Assembly (NCBI RefSeq): GCF_001625305.1
Contig: NW_017802536.1
Location: forward strand, 999,946-1,063,945
Origin: Branchiostoma belcheri
Taxonomy: Eukaryota; Chordata; Leptocardii; Amphioxiformes; Branchiostomatidae
Length of the DNA: 64,000 bases
Reading direction: 5' to 3'
Each line of letters starts with the position of its first letter. Position 1 is the first letter of the stretch. The translations under genes and the position numbers were made by a program. Of the stretch, positions 56,000-64,000 are shown piece after piece. The notes under the pieces are model-generated. The model was not told the origin of the DNA, did no database searches, and saw nothing but the letters and a program-made list of their open reading frames with translations.

Positions 56000-56190
56000 G
56001 GAGAGTAGATACATTCCTCGAGCTCAACAGGTGTAAGGAGAGAAGATGTCCCAGAGGACAGCCTGTGCTTGATGTTCTGTCTTCAAACGGAAGTTTGCAC
56101 AAACTTCGAAGGTACCACAATTTATTTTGTTTACTAGTATTTCATTTTCACTTGAAGGCCTTTTTTTTGTAAAAACAGACTCTGAAGTAC
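56000..56190 (+). repeat. Diverged LRR leader-exon copy
   Basis: GGTGTAAGGAGAGAAGATGT, TGCTTGATGTTCTGTCTTCA and AAACTTCGAAG|GTACC correspond block by block to 42640-42735 of LRR unit A. It is nearly identical to bases 8-165 of the window. No LRR coding sequence follows it here. Confidence 0.55.
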
Positions 56191-56261
56191 ATATTACACG
56201 TACATCAATATTGTGTACACCACAAATTCATAATTTCAACTGTTTTCCTTATATTTGTCAG

Positions 56262-56386
56262 CAAATATAGTCCAGCGGTTAGTGACCTTGGGTCAATAGG
56301 TCGGGGGTTCGAATCCCGGCTGCTGTTACCTGACTTGCACGCTACTAGAAAGTGTCGCAGTCTGTAGGACGGGTCATTAAAGGCAT
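56262..56386 (+). mobile_element. tRNA-derived SINE
   Basis: AATATAGTCCAGCGGTTAGT (A box) and GGGGGTTCGAATCCCGGC (B box, perfect T-arm stem) are the internal RNA polymerase III promoter of a tRNA-like head; the following GCACGCTACTAGAAAGTGTC is a non-tRNA body. The aminoacyl-stem pairing expected of a real tRNA is missing. It abuts a MITE at 56388. Confidence 0.7.
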
Positions 56387-56387
56387 C

Positions 56388-56696
56388 CAATGCGATTTCA
56401 GGGAAACAAAACTGGAAATATTCTGAATCAGGCAATCTTTGTGATATTGACACATACTGCTTCACATGAGCACATTTAAGTCAGCATTTCATACTTTGGG
56501 CATTTAAAGCTGCAGAAACAAGCAAGGGCCCTTCCAGTAACCATTCTCCGTCAGAATTTTGGGAATTTTTGCTCCATGACAGTCAAAATACATTGGGACA
56601 GTGTTGTTTCCACGTAGTATGTAGATAAATGACTAGAATATTGGCTGTGAAAAATCAGGTTTCCAAGCCCTAAAAACTGCACTGGATGCCTTTAAG
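56388..56696. mobile_element. MITE family 3, copy 2 (TTAAAGGCATCCAATGC termini)
   Basis: Starts TTAAAGGCATCCAATGC and ends GCACTGGATGCCTTTAA, a 17-base inverted repeat with one mismatch. TTAA at both ends could be the target duplication, as in piggyBac-type elements. The body matches 7735-8088. Confidence 0.85.
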
Positions 56697-56699
56697 CCG

Positions 56700-57730
56700 T
56701 GGTGCACTGTTCATTGCCTTCGCCAAAAAGAGCTGGGAGAATTTCCTGGTACAATAAACCTGTAAGTACTGTACATAGCATCTTCTCTGTTACCACCAGA
56801 ATATATAATAGTCCCATCAGGAGAGATATGATACATCATTATTTCACAACAATTGTAGCATGGTACAACATATGGCAGCATATTCATATATGGTATTGCT
56901 AACATTTATATAGCAGTACGTATAGTCTATTAGTAACAGTTCTACATGCAGAATTTCATGCAGTTGCTTGCAAATATTGCCTTCCTGTTTATTTGTTACA
57001 TAACATCTGATTATTGAGCCCTTGACAGTTGCACTTTGGATCATGACATGTAATGGTGGATGCCACTTTGCAATAACTAATTCAAGCCACTGTGATTTTT
57101 TTATTGTTTCCAGGTTTGATTAGCTACCAATATTTCGTTACCTGATACATGTATATGTCATCATTATTTGCTGGCCACTAGATAGCCAGATAGGGGACTT
57201 AACTTGCATAATTAAGGAGGAAATTCTATAATTACAGTATTTTACAAATTTGTACTTTTATACATGTAATCTATTTAATCTATGGCAGACGGAACATCAA
57301 CAGATACCAATTGCACAAATGGTGACCTAATTTGCATAATTAATGTGAAAATTCTTGTGACTCCTTATTGGTGAATGATGGGAATTTTATAACTTGTGAC
57401 ATGTGTAAGTTACTTAAAGGTTAACATCACTATGCATATATTATGTTAATGTAGAGGTCATTTGCATAATCAATTAGGACATATTGAAATGAAGTACGAC
57501 TAAAGAGAGGAATTTCACACGAAAAGTAGTCATTTGATTTTATTTAAAAAACCATAGATATAACTAGACCTTATTTCCATAGTCAGTCAATGAGACAAAT
57601 AAAACTAGATTATGCTAATTACGACCTTATTTCCATAGTCAATGAGACAAATAAAAGATCATTTACAAAAAGTCATATACTATGGTATTTCATGGAGGTA
57701 TGAGATCTCCAAATTCTTGTTAAAAATCTA
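56700..57730. other. Repeat-derived AT-rich DNA
   Basis: Contains ATTTGCATAATTAATG-type repeats (57195-57480) as in MITE family 1, starting after CATTGCCTTCGCCAAAAAGA at 56716. A MITE family 2 end (ATTTCATGGAGGTATGAGAT) lies at 57687-57722, and a duplicated 40-base segment ACCTTATTTCCATAGTCA is at 57566 and 57622. No coding sequence. Confidence 0.55.
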
Positions 57731-58629
57731 AATCATCCGCTTGGGGTTAAAAGTACACTACTTTTGCAATGTAACCCGGCCCGGCCACCCCCGTCTTCCT
57801 ACTATTATTGGAACAGGCCAGTGAAATTCACTGAAGAGTGGTCTTACCGCTTTGGTGAAATTTTGGGAAGACGTGTTTTGTTGACATCTGGTCCACTGGC
57901 TTCTCTTGCTGGTACGTCTTCGATCGCAAACATTACAATCATTGTACACTTAAAAAGTACACCTTTAACCTCTCTAGCACATCATTGTATACGTGTTTTG
58001 TAGCAAATATGTTGGGCAAATATATATGTTGGGTCGGTAATCTGCTATACTCGTTATTGAGGCTAATTCGTTATGATGCATGGGCCTTTTTAGGAAGAAT
58101 ATTATTATTGCTGTCATGTATATTGTGCTCGCCCTGTACTTTGGTTTTCTTTTGTATCCCACAACAGCTGTGGACGTAAACAAAAACTCGAGAGGTCCAT
58201 ACTGAAAAACGTATAACCTGTAGTGTACATCTTTTCACGTGTAATCTGAACGCCATGTTGACTGATGACGTCATAACCGGTTGTACATGTATTAGACCGG
58301 ATTGCTAACGTCCGGTCCCAGTAGTGTAGTTACGCAACGGATTAGTCGCACTAGTATTGATGATTATACATTTAATTCACTTACTCAGTGGTATAATTGT
58401 GGTGTACCTTATACTTTTGCGGGACGAAGGGCCAACTAGCCCAGTAAATAAGGGCCAACTTGCTAATACTGATTATTTACTGGTCAATTTTTTTACCAAT
58501 TTCTTCTATCTAAATCGTTACTAACTTACCACACAAGGGAGTCTGGTGCCAGATACCTGTAATATAGATATTTATCATGTATTATCATAATACTTCCGGG
58601 TGAGGGATTATGCCCTAATTAAGTCGTGT
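57731..58629. other. Stretch without recognised features
   Basis: Unique-looking sequence. I saw no conserved coding frame or RNA gene. The 5' region or an upstream exon of the membrane-protein gene at 58995 could lie here. Confidence 0.4.
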
Positions 58630-58930
58630 TTTATTTAAAACTTTATTTGCAAAACCATGCCCGAAGGCTAATTGCTTCTACAATCAAGTATAATAATACT
58701 CATTGCAATACAGTAACAGGAGACAGGTAACAACTGTCTGGAAAAAACTTCTACTACTATATGTATGCTATCTACATGTATGATGGGGTTCGACTTCTTC
58801 TTTTGTGATCTTAGTAGAAATACAGTTTTTTGGTGATCTTCTAAATAACGAAAGGATGGAGAAATTGTTGTTACTGTCTGGAATAATCTGTTTCTTTCGG
58901 TCTCATAGTGAGGACACTGGCTAACAAATG
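58630..58930 (-). mobile_element. Non-LTR retrotransposon 3' end, inverted copy
   Basis: Reverse complement of 55640-55985: TTGCAAAACCATGCCCGAAG, CAATACAGTAACAGGAGACA, GGGGTTCGACTTCTTCTTTT and CTTTCGGTCTCATAGTGAGG. The two copies flank the SINE/MITE region. Confidence 0.78.
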
Positions 58931-58994
58931 TATTTCATTTTCCACTGCATCCATTGCACATTGTTTTATTGTTCCACTTCAAATACAGACCACG

Positions 58995-60375
58995 ATGTCC
59001 CTTCCTGTGTGGATACTGAAGCCGCTGGTCACCCGTTTCGTCATTCAAAGCTGGAGAATCGTTTTCGTGGTTTACGGAGTTCATGCCATCAGGCGTGCTG
59101 TTTCAGCAGACGAAAAATACAAAAACAATTCGTGGGTCCTTCCTTTTACCTTCATAGTGACGTTGATCCTTGAGTTTTTGCTATACATCAGTGGAGTTTA
59201 CATCGGAACGGACATGTGGTTTTTCAAAGCCACCGTTTCAAAAGTTCTTGAACTCTTGCTGTCGTTGGTCGGTCTGGCGACCTTTCACGTGATGATTGGT
59301 CAGGTTCGCGCCATGATATCTGTTGGCGAGAGGTTGTTTGTACACATTGTGGTGCACAACTGTTTGTTGTTTACTGTTGGTTGGGTTTCCATGGAGATGG
59401 TGGTACAGCTCGCTGTGGCGCTGGAGAAACTTCAGGATGTACCGTCTGATGGACTTTGGACCATGATGCTGTTCGGCACCGCCACTCACACAGTGATATG
59501 GACTTATATCGAAATCGTGAGGTCAGGAATCACATCTGTTTGGGTATACATAATATCAGTACTACGTATTTTAAAAGACATTAATTTTATGATAAGATTT
59601 TATATGATTAATTTTAATAAGATTAAAAAAAATAAAACGGTGCCATTGATAACATCTACTTTCCTACCAATAGTACCATGCAGAAAACCCCCTTCTTTTC
59701 CAATATAATGCTAGCTACCGTGACAGCAACATAAGCCTTGTTCATGTGAAGTCACCCAAACCGCGATTTGGGTAACTCACAATCCTCACATCTGGTCCAC
59801 ATGCCACACATTCCTTTCAAACCGTGTCCGATCACAATTCGCCTGAGGTACATTTAGTTGTTTGATGAAAACACGCAAGGTAGCGTGTTATTAATGTCAG
59901 AGGTCAATGACCTGCTTGCTGATGCCCCCCTCCCAGCGTATCTCGGCCGAATGCCGACGTTGTCCCGCCAGAGGCGGTGAAGCTCGTCCAAGAACGGACA
60001 CATTATTTTACCTTTACTGCTTTTTAAGTTGCTGTTTTGCATCTGTCTAGTAATGATTTCATAACAAATATATTAATTTCAATGTTTCTTTTTCTTTTCC
60101 TTAGATTTCGCGAGGTATTTCGAGTCGCCGTCACAACACACGTGTCTGTTATAATGTTCATCGCCTGGACATTACCAACTATTCCTGAGGGTGTTTTTCT
60201 GCACACGGCACATGTTATACTCTTGGTAACAGCTGTCATCTTGGTCGCTCGACTCGTCAAAGCTATCACACAAATCAAAGACTTCACAACAGTGGCCCTC
60301 GGCTCGCACCCGAAAGGAATGGTCAAGTCTCAGAGAGAGATATCACACCTAGCGATGTATACCAAAACTACATGA
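58995..60375 (+). CDS. Multi-pass membrane protein, two exons, function unknown
   Basis: Exons 58995-59521 and 60105-60375 join in phase 2 (AG|A gives Arg) to 798 nt, 265 residues plus TGA. About seven hydrophobic segments are visible, e.g. WVLPFTFIVTLILEFLLYIS, VLELLLSLVGLATFHVMI, LFVHIVVHNCLLFTVGWVSM and ILLVTAVILVARLVKAI. The C-terminus is polar (HPKGMVKSQREISHLAMYTK). Remembered similarity of the segment LWTMMLFGTATHTVIWTYIE and of the first two spans to TMEM26 is faint and unverified. The start is the Met after the repeat-derived sequence; an in-frame Met at 58908 lies in a retroelement remnant and was rejected. An upstream exon is possible, since ACAG precedes the start. Confidence 0.68.
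59522..60104 (+). other. Intron of the membrane-protein gene
   Basis: Donor GAG|GTCAGG, acceptor TTCCTTAG|A. No repeats with clear ends were seen. The second exon reopens the frame exactly where the hydrophobic pattern continues, which supports the join. Confidence 0.6.
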
Positions 60376-60410
60376 CTTCATTTTAGGTTTAAGTGTGTGC
60401 GTCATCATTA

Positions 60411-60426
60411 CCTTCGCCAAGAAGTA

Positions 60427-60510
<84 letters not shown>
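60411..60510. repeat. GT/GTAT microsatellite
   Basis: (TG)n and (TGTATG)n tract beginning just after ACCTTCGCCAAGAAG, the end sequence of MITE family 1. Confidence 0.97.
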
Positions 60511-60511
<1 letters not shown>

Positions 60512-60744
60512 GCCTCAATATTGTTGTATAAATGCAGGTTTTAACATCTCTGGGCATGATTTTTTTTAGAAGAGGAAAAAGGGTAGTTCCTAGTGATTTG
60601 GTGATCCTGTTGTTTATCTCCTCTTCAGTCGTATTATCATTGCAACCAGGTTTCCAAGTATCGTACATTCCACTATAGACGCCAAACAAACTAAATAACT
60701 TCTAACAGTGTTAATATGGATTTGAAAAAAAAACAGAAGGGAAA

Positions 60745-61130
60745 CTAGCAAAGGATTTGCCAATTTTGCGATTTAGATAAGATTGAGGATGACTATCATT
60801 TCGTAGTCGATTGTACGTTATATAGTAATGAGAGAAATTTCCTATATTCGTATATAATAGATAAGTTCCCCAGCTCTGGACATTTAAATGAATCAGAAAA
60901 ATTTATATTTCTTATGAAACTTAACAAACCATGTATCATTAGTTCTATATGCTCGTACATCTATAACTGCGTCAAGAAGCGAGAAGACGTCGAACAATGT
61001 AAATAGTAGATCACATTAGTATGTATAGTTTAAGTATCATTGCTGTATCCTTTTCCTTGTCTATTCATGACCTGTACTTAGCTTGTTAGAGCACAAACGT
61101 ACACTAAAGGTCTTTCATTAAAGTGAGTTG
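60745..61130 (+). mobile_element. Non-LTR retrotransposon 3' end, related to the 30.2-kb element
   Basis: Encodes CQFCDLDKIEDDYHFVVDC, then TLYSNERNFLY and ICSYIYNCVKKREDVEQCK with stop at about 61005. This matches the zinc-finger-like end of the 29-30 kb element (CKLCNNSCIEDESHFMLDC, KCFKKRE). 5'-truncated to the last ~90 codons. Confidence 0.8.
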
Positions 61131-61182
61131 TTAAAGAGTGATATACCACACATGTATGTGCAGTCTATAGATATCGGAATAC

Positions 61183-61428
61183 TCATATCTGGTCCCATGC
61201 GGAACACCACAGAAAAGCGTCTCTCAGTCGGATACCATCCCTCGGTACTTCACGCACGGTTGTCGGTTTAACAGGAAGACACATATCCAGGGAATGCATG
61301 GTGGACCGCAGTGAGATGGTGTACTGTACACGATCGAAAGCGTGTGTGAAGTCAGTGAGGACTGGAGTATTGCAAGACCCTGGCTTGTCGGGTGTACTTT
61401 CCAAAAAGTGAACCAGGCCAGTAAGCAT
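61183..61428 (-). mobile_element. Degenerate reverse-transcriptase fragment
   Basis: The minus strand encodes TPVLTDFTHAFDRVQYTISL, which resembles the RT motif D-F-x-x-A-F-D-x-V of non-LTR elements, and then SAWDQI. The rest is not recognisable. Confidence is limited by the short length. Confidence 0.5.
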
Positions 61429-61439
61429 GTGGTTAACTG

Positions 61440-62000
61440 AATTGATGATTTCGTTGTATTTACATATTAATGTATTATTTGGTTATGTGTAAATAGGAGA
61501 CTACAACTTGTAGATACACTACATGTAAGGATTGTTCTCAATTCAAATTTGTAACCTTTAAAATACCGAAACGTTTCATGACAGAGGAGTATAACGTTAT
61601 CTACCTGACGTCTTCTTAAAGATTATGCAAATTATCAAGGTGGAATGGCCCACGGGGGATGTACCAAAATTAACCAGTTTCACTTCCACCACCTCATTCC
61701 GTCGAATGAGGGAGGGGTGAATAAAAACCTAAAAATCTATCAGAAAGTTGAACGTAAAAAAGCTTCTAAAAAACAGCAAAAATCAGTGTTTTAGATGCAA
61801 TGGCTGACTGTTCACTTTTTAAGCTGCACTATGTAACATTGATCATGTGACGATCCAAGGAGTAACTGTAGTAGTGCTGCTTGTTGTAGTGCTTTATAGT
61901 CAATTTAGTGCTATACGTAGTACTTGTTTGTGGTAACTGTAGTATCAAGTGCACAATCTGGTAGCTTACATCATACAGAGGGTCGGACTCTGCTCTCCAC
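61440..62000. other. Unassigned AT-rich stretch
   Basis: No coding frame or element boundary recognised. An AAGATTATGCAAATTATCAA segment near 61618 resembles the family 1 MITE interior. Confidence 0.4.
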
Positions 62001-62108
62001 TCGCCGTCATCAGCTGCATACTGGCTTTCCTTGACGTTTCGCCCCTTGTTGCAGCACGTCTCTAGCCAGCGGGGCGACAGCGACGGCCACTCGCTGCCCG
62101 GCGAGTGG

Positions 62109-63812
62109 TTATTGGGTGGTATTCCTCAGTGTCCATACCCAGAGTGAGGCATCGACGGTGGTCTTGGTGACTCTCTTAGTTACTTCTCTCCTCTTCTTTC
62201 CTGCTAATCCTAACTGTCCCAGTGCCTTCCACAAGGTCTGTCCTATAAAACCCCTGCATCCTACTTCCACTGGGAAGTACCAGGTCTTCCAACCTTTCTC
62301 TCTACATCTGCTCACCAGTTCCTGATACTTCATTCGTTTCCGCTCGTTCGCTTCTTCCATCCTGTCTTCCCAGGGAACAGTCAATTCTAGCAGCACTACC
62401 TGGGTCGTTTTCCTAGAAAACAGGATCAAGTCTGGTCCTAGGTTCGTGTCGATGATATCTGCCGGGAAAGCCAGTTGTTTGCCAAGATCAGCATGTAAGG
62501 ACCAGTCACTTGCTGATGCTATGATTCCTATCTGCTCTCTTTCCTTCTTCTCTTTACTCTTTCCTCTCCATCCCTCCTTTACAAAGCTGATGAACTGCAA
62601 TCCCTTCCTCTGTTTTCCCTTGACCTTATTCTCCGTTATCTGTTCTTCTACTGCACTGGCTATCACTTTCAGGACTTGGTTGTGGCGCCAGGTGTACCGC
62701 CCCTTGCCTAGTGCAACCGGACAGCTTGTTAGGACGTGGCTAAGGTTCCCTGTCTTGCCACAGAGCTCACACTTGTCTTCATCTTTCTTCCTCCACCTCT
62801 TCAGGTTTGCAGCTGTTGGCAGAAGATCGTAAACAGACTTCAGCAGGAATCTTATCTTCAAGGGTTCACTATACATGAGTTCATTCCACATGACCTTTCT
62901 TTCTCGTACTCCCTCCCATCTTGTCCAAGCTCCTTGAACCCCCTGGCTTACTGCTCTTGATCTCCGAACCTCTTCCTCCTGCTGTCTAACTTCCTTCTGG
63001 ATCAGTTCCCTCCTCTCCCTTGGGCTAGCAGTACCCCATCTCTGGGTTCCTTCCCTTCCTGCTCCAAACCCTCTCCTGCCTTGAGCTACTACTCCCACGA
63101 TGTCTCTGTGCTTAAGTCTACTTGTTGCGCTGGCGACTGCTTCTGCTGCTGCCCACTTCTTTCCTGATCTTAGTCTTATTCCTGCCTGGCTAACCAACTC
63201 GTCTCGACTCTCCTGTAACATTAGTTGGGCTCTTGCCTTCGTCACTTTATACTCTTCTTCCATTGACGTTAGTGGCAGCTGTAGTTTGGCTGTTTTGCTG
63301 TACAATCCTATGCTCGTCAGTCCTGGAGGCACCCCCAGCCACTTTCTCAGATGTCTGCTCACCCTCCTCTCTACTTCCTCCACAACTGTAAGGGGTATAT
63401 CGTACATGGTCATCGGCCATACTGCTCGTGGTAACAATCCATACTGGTAGCACCATACTTTGTATCTCCCTGGGAGTTCACTATTCTCAATGGCTTCTAG
63501 CCCGTCTCGTATCTGTTGCTTGAATTCTTCAATGTTCTTCTTGTCACTTAATGTTACATCAAACTTCTTCCCTAGGCTTTTGATGGGCTGCTCCGCAATT
63601 GCAGGGATTCTTTCCCCCTGCACTTCTAGCTGCAACTTGTCACAGATCTTCCCCCTTCGCATCACCAGTTTCCTGCACTTTTTGCCTTCGACGAGAAGGC
63701 TATGAAATCGGTTTCGGCCTGTTTTGTAGATTATGCACGGTAAAGTTTGAAGGCATGGTCCGAGGTTCACGATTTTTGGCAGGCAGGTTGATTTGGGGGT
63801 GGCCATTGTCAA
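62109..63812 (-). CDS. R2-like non-LTR retrotransposon C-terminus (zinc finger and restriction-like endonuclease), 5'-truncated
   Basis: A 567-residue uninterrupted frame. After a thumb-like region (GRYKVWCYQYGLLPRAVWPM, RRVSRHLRKWLGVPPGL) comes the R2-type knuckle CELCGKTGNLSHVLTSC, spacing C-x2-C-x7-H-x4-C, then the restriction-like endonuclease: GPDLILFS and VVLLELTVPWEDR (P-D...E-L-T) with RKRMKYQELVSRC. This endonuclease marks the R2/NeSL/Hero group of site-preferring non-LTR elements. The catalytic RT palm is missing. The first ~30 residues (63720-63812) come from a flanking dispersed repeat, so the listed Met is fortuitous. Confidence 0.88.
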   Translation of the reverse strand: MTMATPKSTCLPKIVNLGPCLQTLPCIIYKTGRNRFHSLLVEGKKCRKLVMRRGKICDKLQLEVQGERIPAIAEQPIKSLGKKFDVTLSDKKNIEEFKQQIRDGLEAIENSELPGRYKVWCYQYGLLPRAVWPMTMYDIPLTVVEEVERRVSRHLRKWLGVPPGLTSIGLYSKTAKLQLPLTSMEEEYKVTKARAQLMLQESRDELVSQAGIRLRSGKKWAAAEAVASATSRLKHRDIVGVVAQGRRGFGAGREGTQRWGTASPRERRELIQKEVRQQEEEVRRSRAVSQGVQGAWTRWEGVRERKVMWNELMYSEPLKIRFLLKSVYDLLPTAANLKRWRKKDEDKCELCGKTGNLSHVLTSCPVALGKGRYTWRHNQVLKVIASAVEEQITENKVKGKQRKGLQFISFVKEGWRGKSKEKKEREQIGIIASASDWSLHADLGKQLAFPADIIDTNLGPDLILFSRKTTQVVLLELTVPWEDRMEEANERKRMKYQELVSRCREKGWKTWYFPVEVGCRGFIGQTLWKALGQLGLAGKKRREVTKRVTKTTVDASLWVWTLRNTTQ

Positions 63813-64000
63813 GGCTAAAAATGGGCTTCGTGGGGGGTTCCTAAGTCACTGTAATTGACCTTGGTTTTTGGTGTTTTTTCCTTGTCATCAAGATATCTCG
63901 AGTATCCTTAAATGGATGTTCATGATTTTTAGTGGGCAAGTTACCGTTGAGAATGCCGAGGTCAAGTTCAAAGATGGGCCCCGTGGGGGTTTCTATGTCA
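63720..64000. repeat. Dispersed repeat related to MITE family 2 interior
   Basis: Read on the minus strand: GGAACCCCCCACGAAGCCCA and CCACGGGGCCCATCTTTGAA, then CTTGACCTCGGCATTCTC, two tandem related halves. Similar GGGCCC...TTGACCTTG blocks lie in family 2 elements at 43.9 and 50.5 kb. The window ends inside it. Confidence 0.5.

Noticed and set aside
58908..58994. Upstream Met as start of the membrane protein
   Set aside because: The first 29 residues fall largely in the inverted non-LTR remnant, and the next Met directly precedes the hydrophobic, conserved-looking part.
61183..61428. Host gene fragment
   Set aside because: The only recognisable part resembles a reverse-transcriptase motif, so it was listed as a retroelement remnant.

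Overview
This is a window of animal nuclear DNA, most likely from an amphioxus (Branchiostoma). The evidence is intron-rich genes with GT/AG introns, a lancelet-style receptor tyrosine kinase, a tandem pair of LRR genes, and very dense interspersed repeats (BEL/Pao, Penelope-like, R2-like and other non-LTR elements, tRNA-derived SINEs, many MITEs). The species cannot be fixed from the sequence alone.

Region by region. (1) 1-1.8 kb: repeats, including a copy of a sequence that recurs near 56.1 kb and resembles the LRR-gene leader exons. (2) 1.8-20.3 kb, + strand: one complete 30-exon gene. Joining GT/AG exons gives an open frame of 4,608 nt (1,535 residues). The product is a Tie-like receptor tyrosine kinase: signal peptide, two N-terminal Ig-like domains, three EGF repeats, a third Ig, several FN3 units, a basic possible cleavage site, one membrane span, a SAM domain, then an apparently active kinase. 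The SAM domain between membrane and kinase is the most unusual feature here. (3) 20.4-30.4 kb: a non-LTR retrotransposon split by a young 8.1-kb BEL/Pao element with 767-bp LTRs and a GATAC target duplication. (4) 30.4-36.6 kb: no host exon found; a candidate 4-kb DNA transposon with GC-rich terminal motifs and a Penelope-like fragment carrying a hammerhead-ribozyme-like motif. (5) 36.6-40.8 kb, - strand: a complete five-exon dimethylarginine dimethylaminohydrolase (DDAH) gene, 285 residues, whose introns hold a minisatellite, a long palindrome and a SINE. (6) 42.3-55.6 kb: a tandem duplication of about 6.5 kb; each unit carries a membrane-type LRR gene, and both copies are broken at different places. 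A 20-N assembly gap lies at 53759-53778. (7) 55.6-58.9 kb: retroelement ends, a SINE and MITEs. (8) 59.0-60.4 kb, + strand: a two-exon gene for a multi-pass membrane protein of unknown function. (9) 60.4-64.0 kb: microsatellite, non-LTR remnants and a 5'-truncated R2-like element on the - strand.

The host genes are functionally separate: a cell-surface kinase receptor, a cytosolic enzyme that removes nitric-oxide-synthase inhibitors, LRR ectodomain genes and an unknown membrane protein. Nothing suggests co-regulation. All coordinates were derived by hand from splice sites and reading frames; family assignments rest on recognised motifs, not on database searches.
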